The translations under genes were made by a program, and so were the position numbers. A stretch of 6,558 nt of DNA, from contig JAKEHD010000812.1 of assembly GCA_022615215.1 (NCBI GenBank), positions 1 to 6,558 of the forward strand. Reading direction: 5' to 3'. The notes under the pieces were generated by a model, which did no database searches, was not told the DNA's origin, and saw only the letters and a program-made list of their open reading frames with translations. Positions 1 to 5,787 of the stretch are shown here, one piece after another (the stretch's first letter is position 1; every line of letters starts with the position of its first letter). Source of the stretch: Blastocatellia bacterium (GTDB taxonomy: Bacteria > Acidobacteriota > Blastocatellia > UBA7656).

Positions 1-1070
1 CGCACCTCGCCGCGTCCGAGGCTCGGCAGAGGAACGTCTCGCGGCCCGACGCTCTCTTCGCTCGCATCCCTTCGGCCTTCATAGTTGTAGAAGAAGAACG
101 CGCGGTCTTTCTTGATCGGGCCGCCGACCGACCCTCCGAAGAGGTTGCGCAATAGTTTGGGGGTGGGCAGTTTTTCATCGCCGACATTCTTCAGGCCGTT
201 TATGACTTCGGGGTCAGTGGCTACGAACCGGCCCGCACGCTTGTTGAAGAAGTCGTTTGCAGAGGTGGCCGTGTTGCGATGGAACTCGTATAGAGAGCCA
301 TGCCAATCGTTAGAACCGCCCTTTGTGATGAGCGAGACCTGAGCGCCGCTCGAACGGCCCTGAGCGGCGTTGGGGTTCGTGGTAGTGACGCGGAATTCCT
401 GAACGGAGTCGGGCGTGACTCTGAGCACGCTTGCGAATGCTTCGTCGGTCCTCGGATCGATGCCGCGCTGCTGCTCGTTCACATCGACGCCGTCGAGAGT
501 GATGTTGGCCTGGTCCGCGCGAGAGCCTGCGACGTAGCCGTCCCTTGTGACGCCGGGCTGAAGACTGAGCAACTCGACCACGTTGCGCGACTCGATAGGC
601 AATTGTGTGATCTGCTCCGAGACGAAGTTGTTGCCTATCGTGGCGTCCTTGGTGTTGACGAGGATTTCGCCTGCGCCCGCCGAGATGTTTACAGATTCGC
701 TGATGTCGCCGATTTCGAGCCCCACTTTGACCTCGGTGGGAAGGGCTACGAGCGCCCGCACTTCGGCGATGCTGGCTTTCTTGAAGCCGCCGGCTTCGAC
801 TTCGAGGCGATAGAGACCCGGCTGGATCAGGTCGAAGCTGAAGGAGCCGTTCTCCTTGCTGGTCTGAGTGCGAACGGCGTTGGTCTCGACGCTCGTAAGG
901 GTTACGGTTGCGCCCCCGACGGCCTGTCCCTGCGGGTCGACAACGGTGCCGCTGATGGACGAAGAGCCGGTCTGAGCGAAAGCAGCAGGGCCGAGCATCT
1001 GAACGCAAAGCAACAAGCTCAACAACCCTGTAACGATGGTTCGCAGAAAGTTTCTCTTCAGTCGTTTCAT
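1..1070 (-). CDS. TonB-dependent receptor, Oar-like, with N-terminal carboxypeptidase-regulatory-like domain (partial, C-terminus off the left edge)
   Basis: Reading the minus strand from the ATG at 1068-1070 gives 356 residues open to the window edge; only the N-terminal part of a gene of this family (typically about 1000 residues) is present. Residues 1-32 form a Sec signal peptide (basic start MKRLKRN, Leu-rich core, AFA-Q cleavage). Residues about 37-118 match a CarboxypepD_reg-like beta-sandwich (ISGTVVDPQGQAVGGATVTL, then GSFSFDLIQPGLYRLEV). Residues about 140-260 are the receptor plug (ITQLPIESRNVVELLSLQPG, ITLDGVDVNEQ, SVQEFRVTT, SLITKGGSNDWHGSLYEF). The barrel begins at about 264 (FHRNTATSANDFFN), with FGGSVGGPIKKDRAFFFYNY at 311-330. 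Family knowledge: such receptors sit in the outer membrane and import large ligands using TonB energy; the substrate cannot be read from this part. A strong Shine-Dalgarno (GGAGG at 1076-1080, five bases from ATG) supports the start. No partner gene is adjacent. Confidence 0.93.
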   Translation of the reverse strand, partial: MKRLKRNFLRTIVTGLLSLLLCVQMLGPAAFAQTGSSSISGTVVDPQGQAVGGATVTLTSVETNAVRTQTSKENGSFSFDLIQPGLYRLEVEAGGFKKASIAEVRALVALPTEVKVGLEIGDISESVNISAGAGEILVNTKDATIGNNFVSEQITQLPIESRNVVELLSLQPGVTRDGYVAGSRADQANITLDGVDVNEQQRGIDPRTDEAFASVLRVTPDSVQEFRVTTTNPNAAQGRSSGAQVSLITKGGSNDWHGSLYEFHRNTATSANDFFNKRAGRFVATDPEVINGLKNVGDEKLPTPKLLRNLFGGSVGGPIKKDRAFFFYNYEGRRDASEESVGPRDVPLPSLGRGEV

Positions 1071-1072
1071 AA

Positions 1073-1080
1073 CTCCCTCC
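1073..1080 (-). promoter_or_regulatory. Strong Shine-Dalgarno of the TonB-dependent receptor gene
   Basis: On the minus strand the bases GGAGGGAG lie just before the ATG at 1070. The GGAGG core (1080 to 1076) is five bases from the start codon. This fixes the start of the receptor and fits its signal peptide beginning at residue 1. Confidence 0.75.
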
Positions 1081-1140
1081 TTACTTATCAAATCCTGAGC
1101 AGTTCTATGTAAGCGAAACACCTGGCACTTGGGAAATGAG

Positions 1141-1179
1141 GAATGCGGATTGAAGAGGGCACTGGATCAATCCGCATTC
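1141..1179. repeat. Perfect 13-bp inverted repeat, part of a larger direct/inverted repeat patch to about 1200
   Basis: GAATGCGGATTGA at 1141-1153 is exactly reversed and complemented as TCAATCCGCATTC at 1167-1179, with a 13-base spacer. The pairing extends outward a few more bases with one mismatch (AAATGAG against CGCATTC). The core word then recurs just downstream as CCGCATTCTGCAATCCGCAATC-like partial copies up to about 1200. The pattern is typical of short extragenic repeats dispersed in a genome; only one locus is visible here, so dispersal is inferred. Confidence 0.6.
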
Positions 1180-1225
1180 CGCATTCTGCAATCCGCAATC
1201 GGAACGGTCAGAGGCAAGCCTCCCT

Positions 1226-1244
1226 GCGCCCTGTGAAAGGGCGC
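1226..1244. repeat. 7-bp perfect hairpin
   Basis: GCGCCCT at 1226-1232 pairs perfectly with AGGGCGC at 1238-1244 around the loop GTGAA. On the plus strand it is followed by TTCGCTTCTTC, which is pyrimidine-rich but not a true U-tract. On the minus strand it lies upstream of the receptor gene. It could be a weak terminator or a leader structure; neither is shown. Confidence 0.4.
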
Positions 1245-1271
1245 TTCGCTTCTTCAAAAAAATGTTTTGCC

Positions 1272-1493
1272 ATGCTGTGTAAGGACGCAGCAGATAACAC
1301 CGAGCCGGGTGTTATTGACATCGTTAGATATAAAAGCAAAAACTATTCCGTCAGAGTGGCGGCTCATTTCGAGCCTGACGAAGCGTGCGGCATCGGCTTT
1401 TTAGAAGGTGAAATCCGAATGGCTGGAATTCAATACGAGAATATGGAAATCTCGCTCGCAGGCGGGACTCTCGAAAACACTTCAACAGGTTGA
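1272..1493 (+). CDS. Doubtful small ORF, 73 residues, no recognised family
   Basis: The reading frame is open from 1143, but its first part is made of the intergenic repeat, so if anything is coding the start would be the ATG at 1272. That gives a 73-residue product starting MLCKDAADNTEPGVIDI, with a beta-like stretch (IVRYKSKNYSVRVAAHF) and a short C-terminal segment ending GGTLENTSTG. Cysteines fall near both ends. No Shine-Dalgarno precedes the ATG (TGTTTTGCC). No signal peptide, membrane segment or known motif is visible. It runs opposite to both neighbouring genes. It may be a chance ORF or a decayed gene remnant. Confidence 0.2.
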   Translation: MLCKDAADNTEPGVIDIVRYKSKNYSVRVAAHFEPDEACGIGFLEGEIRMAGIQYENMEISLAGGTLENTSTG

Positions 1494-1514
1494 ATCAATG
1501 GCGATTTTATAGCG

Positions 1515-1571
1515 GGCGCAGGTTTGCGCCTATCGAATAAATCTGTCTTGCCTGGCGGGCGCAAACCTGCG
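1515..1571. repeat. 14-bp perfect inverted repeat whose arms are themselves hairpins
   Basis: CGCAGGTTTGCGCC at 1517-1530 is the exact reverse complement of GGCGCAAACCTGCG at 1558-1571, spacer 27 bases. The left arm also folds on itself: GGCGCA (1515-1520), loop GGTT, TGCGCC (1525-1530). The same site can therefore form either one long stem or a local hairpin. No gene overlaps it. Likely an extragenic palindromic element; function unknown. Confidence 0.55.
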
Positions 1572-1593
1572 GTTGATTCGAAGTATGGAGAAA

Positions 1594-1639
1594 CAGGCAG
1601 GGCCGCAGATATGAATACATTCATTGGCGGCCTTGCCTG
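1594..1639 (-). terminator. Candidate terminator hairpin after the secreted protein gene
   Basis: CAGGCAGGGCCGC at 1594-1606 pairs with GCGGCCTTGCCTG at 1627-1639 over 13 positions with a single G-T wobble, around a 20-base loop that is itself partly palindromic (ATGAAT/ATTCAT at 1611-1624). It begins eight bases past the stop codon of the minus-strand gene at 1647. In that direction the stem is followed by TTTCTCC, a weak U-tract, so intrinsic termination is plausible but not certain. On the plus strand a run of six T follows at 1650-1655, about ten bases past the stem. Confidence 0.45.
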
Positions 1640-1646
1640 ATCGGGA

Positions 1647-2156
1647 TCATTTTTTGTTATATACGCTGGTCGACTCGCGATCACCCTGCGGTGTTTCGGT
1701 TACGCTATGGACCTTGAGCACCTTGCCGCCCTCGGCCAGTTCCCAATGGGATTTGGTAGTGATGGTAAACTCATTGCCATCCCTGCTTATGTTGCGAACC
1801 GAGTGTATCTCCAGGGTCTTTCCATCGTTCATCCATTTGGCTTTGGAAGTCACCTTGCCGGGCATACGTCCGCCCGCTTCAGCGGTCGTCTCGCTGCCGT
1901 CGAGATTATAGGTGGCGGTCTGAACTCTTTCCTGGCCGTCGCCCCCAACCGTTTTGGTTTCTACGGTGAGCGTTTTGTCATCCTGCTTCACCATCAAAGT
2001 AACTTCGGCAGCTTGACCTCCTCTGCCAGCGACACCCTGGCTCTTGGCATTGTCCCTCACCCAGGTGCCGGAAAAGTCGGTCGGGGCCGCGCTGACAGCG
2101 ACGATGCCAAACATCATCGCGCATAAGAAACTGCAATATACTAAACTTCGCTTCAT
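1647..2156 (-). CDS. Small secreted protein of the 'FSGTW' lipocalin-like type, function unknown
   Basis: Starting at the ATG at 2154-2156 the product is 169 residues. I chose this start because it puts a signal peptide at the N-terminus (MKRSLVYCSFLCAMMFGIVAVSA, cleavage near VSA-A or SAA-P) and has AAGGAG eight bases upstream; the frame is open further up but that extension spoils the signal peptide. The mature part opens with DFSGTWVRDNAKS (27-39), a motif I know from many small exported proteins in Acidobacteriota. It continues as alternating beta strands (VTLMVKQDDKTLTVETKTV 52-70, TATYNLDG 80-87, KAKWMNDGKTLEIHSVRNI 105-123, NEFTITTKSHWEL 128-140, KVLKVHSVTETPQGDRESTSVY 145-166), consistent with a small beta-barrel or beta-sandwich. 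It has no mature cysteine, lipobox or catalytic motif. It is probably periplasmic or extracellular. Substrate or partner unknown; it is apparently monocistronic. Confidence 0.85.
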   Translation of the reverse strand: MKRSLVYCSFLCAMMFGIVAVSAAPTDFSGTWVRDNAKSQGVAGRGGQAAEVTLMVKQDDKTLTVETKTVGGDGQERVQTATYNLDGSETTAEAGGRMPGKVTSKAKWMNDGKTLEIHSVRNISRDGNEFTITTKSHWELAEGGKVLKVHSVTETPQGDRESTSVYNKK

Positions 2157-2164
2157 CAAGTTTT

Positions 2165-2170
2165 CTCCTT
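2165..2170 (-). promoter_or_regulatory. Shine-Dalgarno that decides the start of the secreted protein gene
   Basis: AAGGAG on the minus strand lies eight bases before the ATG at 2156. The upstream in-frame ATGs (at 2252 and 2228) would add a 32- or 24-residue hydrophilic/mixed leader ahead of the signal peptide, so the ATG at 2156 is preferred. Confidence 0.7.
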
Positions 2171-2350
2171 GAATCGAAAATGTGATGCTGAGTAGCCGAT
2201 CCACAGGCAAGAGGCAAACCGTTTTCATTATGAGCGAACCAGAACCTCTCACCCGCCACTATCTGTAAGGCTGCTGCTGACAATGTAAAATATCATAGCT
2301 CGCATTCAACCCGCGAGGGCGCGCGAGCGGTCTTTCGCTGAAACTTTGCC

Positions 2351-2392
2351 GCAAGGCTTTCTGCGATCCTTATGGCACGGCTTTCTATGATC
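2351..2392. repeat. Imperfect 18-bp direct repeat, period 24, downstream of the toxin gene
   Basis: GCAAGGCTTTCTGCGATC at 2351-2368 and GCACGGCTTTCTATGATC at 2375-2392 match at 15 of 18 positions with a 24-base period. It lies in the 271-base gap (2157-2427) between the secreted protein gene and the toxin gene, which otherwise holds no gene. I found no good hairpin terminator for the toxin operon here. Confidence 0.45.
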
Positions 2393-2427
2393 TCAAACTT
2401 CTGAAGAACAAGTTAAGGTTCATTGGC

Positions 2428-2730
2428 TCATTCGTTTTCGCTGGCGAAAATACGCTTGATGTTTTGTGCGCCGTGCAAGATCCGAACGATCTCGACTCCA
2501 TCATCAATAATGCGGTAGAAGATGAGGTGGCGCGCAACCGGGAAACTTCGTAGCCCGGCGGCAAGCTCTTCTCGACTGCGGCCTATTTGCGGCAGGTTTG
2601 CTAATTTTTCACAGGCAAGCTCTAATCGGGTCACAAAGTCCAACGCCGTATCAGGGTCTTGTGCTGCAATGTAGTCGTGGATGTCTTGAAAGTCTTCGCG
2701 GGCAAGGGGGCTGAATATGTAGCGTTTCAT
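2428..2730 (-). CDS. parE: ParE/RelE-superfamily toxin of a type II toxin-antitoxin system
   Basis: The product is 100 residues, the usual size for ParE. The N-terminal strand and helices (MKRYIFSPLAREDFQDIHDY, 1-20, then a helix pair to about residue 45) lead into the family hallmarks: LPQIGRSREEL at 46-56, the FPVARHLIFYRI strand at 63-74, and GVEIVRILHGAQNIKRIF at 78-95. Arg67 and Arg73, with the C-terminal RILHGAQN turn, are the conserved positions I recognise. ParE toxins act in the cytoplasm, classically against DNA gyrase, while RelE relatives cleave mRNA; the sequence resembles ParE more, but the target is inferred. Its ATG overlaps the antitoxin stop by four bases (ATGA, 2727-2730) with no Shine-Dalgarno of its own, only an A-run, so translation is probably coupled to the antitoxin. 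No frameshift or truncation is seen. Confidence 0.9.
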   Translation of the reverse strand: MKRYIFSPLAREDFQDIHDYIAAQDPDTALDFVTRLELACEKLANLPQIGRSREELAAGLRSFPVARHLIFYRIIDDGVEIVRILHGAQNIKRIFASENE

Positions 2731-2990
2731 TTTTTTGCTCTGAGAGTTTCGTTTCTCTCTCTCATTTCTGCAAATACCTGCTCGCCAGGGATGCCCTCGC
2801 CTCGATCAAGCTCCTCTATGCCTTTTTCAATCTCGCGCTTCAGGGTTTCAAGCTTTATTCCGTGAAGTTCGTCTTGCTCTTGCAGCAGGCGCAAGCCATC
2901 GCGGATCACCTCGCTTGCTGAAGCGTACATTCCGCTCTTCACTTTCTCATTTATGAGTTCTTCCATTTCCGGGGTAAGTGAGATATCCAT
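2727..2990 (-). CDS. parD: ParD-type ribbon-helix-helix antitoxin
   Basis: The product is 87 residues starting MDISLTPEMEELINEKVKSG at the ATG 2988-2990. Residues 1-10 form the DNA-binding beta strand, and 12-40 the two helices of a CopG/ParD ribbon-helix-helix fold, with the characteristic SASEVIRDGLRLLQE at 24-38. Residues 40-87 are a charged helical tail (KLETLKREIEKGIEELDRGE) that in this family wraps the toxin and neutralises it. Family knowledge: ParD dimers also repress their own promoter. The frame is open to 3044, but family members start at the MDISL strand, and the leader upstream (MHEVKDT) is not typical. GAGG lies 11 bases before the ATG, rather far, so the start is likely but not proven. 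It is first gene of a two-gene operon with the toxin. Confidence 0.9.
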   Translation of the reverse strand: MDISLTPEMEELINEKVKSGMYASASEVIRDGLRLLQEQDELHGIKLETLKREIEKGIEELDRGEGIPGEQVFAEMRERNETLRAKK

Positions 2991-3025
2991 AGTGTCTTTA
3001 ACCTCATGCATCAAAGTCGTGGTTA

Positions 3026-3054
3026 AGTATCGGCCAAAAAACATACGATGTCAA
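3026..3054 (-). promoter_or_regulatory. Sigma70-like promoter of the parDE operon
   Basis: On the minus strand a perfect -35 box TTGACA (3054 to 3049) is followed by a 17-base spacer and a -10 box GATACT (3031 to 3026, four of six consensus bases). Transcription would start near 3019, giving a leader of about 30 bases before the antitoxin ATG at 2990. In ParD systems the antitoxin or complex binds at such sites; I see no clean operator palindrome. Confidence 0.6.
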
Positions 3055-3258
3055 TTTTTTGCCATTGTGATATGGCGGTTGCCTCAATCAGACAGGAGAG
3101 CCATTCACTTCTCGGCAAAAATGATAAGAGCAGGAGCCGCGAAGTGTCGCGCCGCGCATCGACGATACGATGCTATGATCGTTCTCTTCTGCCGAACAAA
3201 TCAAACCTGGTTCCACAGTCATCGTATTGTAAAAAGTCTTTCCATCACCGGTACTTTG

Positions 3259-3277
3259 TTCCCATGCGCTATGGGAA
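3259..3277. repeat. 7-bp perfect hairpin with GCGCT loop
   Basis: TTCCCAT at 3259-3265 pairs exactly with ATGGGAA at 3271-3277. No T-run follows on either strand, so it is not an intrinsic terminator. It could be a protein-binding palindrome or part of a small RNA; nothing else supports either. Confidence 0.35.
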
Positions 3278-3413
3278 ATTAGTAGCCAGCTTGATCCGGT
3301 AAATGCCGGGCGGTTCAAAGCTTTTTCCCGCCAAATATGCGAAAACTTATATTTAAACTCATTGCGCAACGACCGGCTCAGGGTCTAATATGCTGGCATA
3401 GGGTGTGCATCCG

Positions 3414-3419
3414 TATAAT
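3414..3419 (+). promoter_or_regulatory. Possible -10 box for the propeller gene
   Basis: A perfect TATAAT lies on the plus strand upstream of the gene starting at 3602. No recognisable -35 sits 16-18 bases before it (TGCTGG at the 17-base position) and there is no extended TG motif, so activity would need an activator or is a chance match. If used, the leader would be about 175 bases long. Confidence 0.3.
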
Positions 3420-3601
3420 AAATTCGGTTACGAAGACGTGCAGGAATAAGAATAAGCAGAAGCAGTCAGCCCCCGCTTGTGACCGGGTCAAAGCGATAGC
3501 GCCTCGTGGTGTGTTGTGCGCGCTATTACTTTGAATGAGGCCGGAAGAGGCGAAGACGCATATTCAAGGATGTGCCAGGTTTCCGTTCGAGGTGAAAGAT
3601 T

Positions 3602-5785
3602 ATGAAATTATCAGCCACATACATACGCGCCTGCGCGACGTTTTTGATCCTCACTCTCATAATGATCGCGTCGTCGCTACCTTTGCGCTCGAACTCTGTA
3701 GCGACTGCGCTCGGCGCGGAAGCGGCGGGCACCCTTACGGAACTATCGCTCGACGATGGCGTGACCAATTGCCTTATGGGACCGTCCAGGGCCAGTGTGG
3801 GGAAACCGGGATTCGGCTGGGCGAACAAGCTTACGCCTTCGAGCTACCCGGCGACGTTGCGCTCCATCACCATCGGTTTCAATCGCCGCGATGTGGTCGT
3901 CGATCTGAGCGAGATTTACAACATAGTCGTCTTCATAGACCCGGAGATGGACGGGCCGTCGAACGATCAGCAACCCGATATATCCTTTCTAGGAGGACCG
4001 CGCGGAGCGATGGGCATCCCGCGCGGCACCGACGCCGTCGTCACTTTCAACCTTATCACGCCCGTGACTATAGAGAGCGGCAGCTTCGTCGTGGGAGCTA
4101 TGGACATATTCGGAGTGGCGAATTTCCCGGCCTTCTTCGACATCCCCGGTAAATCCACGCCCGCTGGCAGCGATTCCTTCTTCACCACGAACGAAGGTGA
4201 AAACTGGACGGCGATGTCGGACTTCGATTTCGGAGGGGCTGTCGAAGTCTGCGCCAATCCCGGAAGCTTTCTCATTCGCGCGACCGTAGAGAGCGATCCC
4301 GTTGACCTGTTGACGACCGCCGCTACTATCAAAGACCCCTTGGCTATAGAACCCTGGTCGGTCTGTGTCAATCCCGCTATCGAAACCGCCCTGGTCACCA
4401 ATTACGTCTCCGACAACCTGACGGTAATAGATACATCGGACAACTCGTTTCAAAATGTCGCCGTAGGGGACGGACCCGGCGGCACCGCCGACGGGCCGTT
4501 CGGCGCGGTCTGTTCCAGAAACGACAGGTTCTATGTCACGCTCTTCGGCTCCAACACCATCCCTTCGAAAGAGTTCCCTATAGATTACTCGACCGTAGGA
4601 CCGGGCCGCGTGCTCGCGCTCGACCCATCGGGCGCTACTCTGCTTCAAATCAGCGTGGGCAAGGGACCGATGTTCCCTGCCCTGCTGCCCGATCAATCCA
4701 GGCTATATGTGCCCTGCGCGGGCGACAACCGAGTCGATGTCATAAACACGGCCACCAACGAAAAGATCGCCGAGATACCTGTCGGCAACAACCCTTCGAG
4801 TTGCACATCGTCTCTGACCGGCTCGAAGGTTTATGTGACGAATTTCGGCGACGGCACAATATCGGTCATCGATACCGGCACGAACCAGAAAGTAAAAGAT
4901 ATAGCGGTCCCCGATGTGCCGACCCCCAATATATCGGACTCGCCTCCGGCTGCAAATCCCTGGAGAGGCGCCATCTCGCCCTCGAACGGCAATCTATATG
5001 TCACATACTGGGGGACCGGGGGAGATGCGGCGCAGAATGGCGCTATCATCGAGATAGACGCTTGCTCGGAAGAAGTCCTGAGCGCGATCATAGACCCTGC
5101 CGCAGGCGGCACGCCCGCGGGAAGCGCCGGGGCTTCGGGCCTGCCTGCTCCGGGCGGGCCGCTCGTGCGCGATGAAATGACGGGCGCTACGATAGGCGCA
5201 GGCGGCGGCGGCGGCGGGCCTTTCGGCATAACCTTCTGCCGTATTACTCCTGATGATCTCAGCCCGTCGATGTTTTTCACAAATGACGGGCGCGGCAATA
5301 TAGGAGTGATAGATTCGCGCATCAACCAACTCGTCTCCGCGCCGCCGCTTACGTCGTGCGTGAGGCCGCGCGGCGTGGACTCTGCGAGAATCGGTGGCCG
5401 TCAGACGGCTTATGTGGCCTGCGGTCAGCCTGACAATTGCGTGCTTGCGATCACAGCGCCCGACCTGCCCGAAAACCTTGCGGACGTGCCGGTGATCGAA
5501 TCGGCCAGTATAGGCAACAAGGTGAAAATAACGGGGCGAGGGTTCTTCCCCGTTCCTCCTCCCGGCATCGAATTACAGGTATTTGCGCCGGGAACGCTCG
5601 ATTGCCTGACGTTCAAACGAGATGCCAAACTCAAGAAGAAGAACACCCTGATAAAACAGAAAGGACCGCTCACCGACGGGCGCAAGGTGGCCGACCTTTT
5701 GCGGCCCAACCTGCCTGTGGTCTTGCGCGTGGTCAGCCCCGAACGGACGTCCCGCATCTCTATTCATTTCGACCAGACTCCCTAG
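3602..5785 (+). CDS. Secreted YVTN-type seven-bladed beta-propeller protein with N-terminal beta-rich domain and C-terminal IPT/TIG-like domain
   Basis: The product is 727 residues. The ATG at 3602 has GAGG at 3589-3592, nine bases upstream. Residues 1-40 are an export signal (hydrophobic core TFLILTLIMIASSLPL; cleavage perhaps ATA-L or LGA-E). Residues about 44-230 form a beta-rich domain I cannot assign, containing FGWANKLTPSSYPATLRSIT (71-90) and SFVVGAMDIF. Residues about 245-625 contain seven strand motifs of YVTN type: LVTNYVS 264, FYVTLFG 310, LYVPCAG 368, VYVTNFG 410, LYVTYWG 465, MFFTNDG 557 and AYVACGQ 603, each usually followed by a VID/VIN strand (NLTVIDT, RVDVINT, TISVIDT, NIGVIDS). 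This fits a seven-bladed propeller. A Gly/Ala/Pro-rich insert (about 500-540, with GGGGGG) splits two blades. Residues about 628-727 begin PVIESASIGNKVKITGRGFF, an IPT/TIG-like start. Twelve cysteines lie past the signal, suggesting disulfides outside the cytoplasm. Such propellers usually bind proteins or surfaces; no catalytic motif is visible, so function is unknown. Confidence 0.88.
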   Translation: MKLSATYIRACATFLILTLIMIASSLPLRSNSVATALGAEAAGTLTELSLDDGVTNCLMGPSRASVGKPGFGWANKLTPSSYPATLRSITIGFNRRDVVVDLSEIYNIVVFIDPEMDGPSNDQQPDISFLGGPRGAMGIPRGTDAVVTFNLITPVTIESGSFVVGAMDIFGVANFPAFFDIPGKSTPAGSDSFFTTNEGENWTAMSDFDFGGAVEVCANPGSFLIRATVESDPVDLLTTAATIKDPLAIEPWSVCVNPAIETALVTNYVSDNLTVIDTSDNSFQNVAVGDGPGGTADGPFGAVCSRNDRFYVTLFGSNTIPSKEFPIDYSTVGPGRVLALDPSGATLLQISVGKGPMFPALLPDQSRLYVPCAGDNRVDVINTATNEKIAEIPVGNNPSSCTSSLTGSKVYVTNFGDGTISVIDTGTNQKVKDIAVPDVPTPNISDSPPAANPWRGAISPSNGNLYVTYWGTGGDAAQNGAIIEIDACSEEVLSAIIDPAAGGTPAGSAGASGLPAPGGPLVRDEMTGATIGAGGGGGGPFGITFCRITPDDLSPSMFFTNDGRGNIGVIDSRINQLVSAPPLTSCVRPRGVDSARIGGRQTAYVACGQPDNCVLAITAPDLPENLADVPVIESASIGNKVKITGRGFFPVPPPGIELQVFAPGTLDCLTFKRDAKLKKKNTLIKQKGPLTDGRKVADLLRPNLPVVLRVVSPERTSRISIHFDQTP

Positions 5786-5787
5786 AG

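Larger units (their letters stand above)
1071..1646. other. Gene-poor interval between the receptor and the secreted protein gene, rich in hairpins
   Basis: This 576-base gap holds no convincing gene. It contains four separate inverted repeats (near 1141-1179, 1226-1244, 1515-1571 and 1594-1639) and one weak plus-strand ORF ending at 1493. It must also hold the leader and promoter of the minus-strand receptor, but I found no clear -35/-10 pair for that strand. A TTGACA on the plus strand at 1314-1319 has a TATAAA only eight bases further on, so it is not a credible promoter. Confidence 0.6.
3055..3588. other. Long interval without a convincing gene between the TA promoter and the propeller gene
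   Basis: All six frames give only short ORFs here with no signal peptide, family motif or good Shine-Dalgarno, so I call no gene. Visible structure is limited to a perfect 7-bp hairpin at 3259-3277, a weaker GGCGG/CCGCC stem at 3309-3332 and a TATAAT box at 3414-3419. The base composition between about 3190 and 3440 looks more AT-rich than the flanking genes, consistent with non-coding or degraded DNA. Confidence 0.55.

Noticed and set aside
310..1008. 232-codon minus-strand frame overlapping the receptor
   Set aside because: The product is Arg/Ser/His-rich low-complexity sequence, typical of a +1 shadow of a GC-rich gene; the real frame begins at 1070.
300..1112. 270-codon open frame on the plus strand opposite the TonB receptor
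   Set aside because: It is antisense to a clearly recognisable signal peptide, carboxypeptidase-regulatory-like and plug sequence; its own product has no domain and is a codon-bias shadow.
1314..1330. TTGACA followed by TATAAA on the plus strand as a promoter
   Set aside because: The spacing is about eight bases, far shorter than the 16-18 needed.
3088..3369. 93-codon minus-strand frame upstream of the antitoxin
   Set aside because: No Shine-Dalgarno, no domain, and it would cover the gene-poor AT-rich interval just upstream of the parDE promoter.
3435..3601. A riboswitch in the leader of the propeller gene (GEMM-like c-di-GMP motif considered)
   Set aside because: I could match only scattered short words, not the conserved paired core.
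3535..4152. 205-codon plus-strand frame overlapping the start of the propeller gene
   Set aside because: It is Arg/His-rich with no motif, and overlaps the well supported propeller frame with its signal peptide and Shine-Dalgarno.
3989..4696. 235-codon minus-strand frame inside the propeller gene
   Set aside because: No family motif, no Shine-Dalgarno, wholly antisense to the propeller coding sequence.
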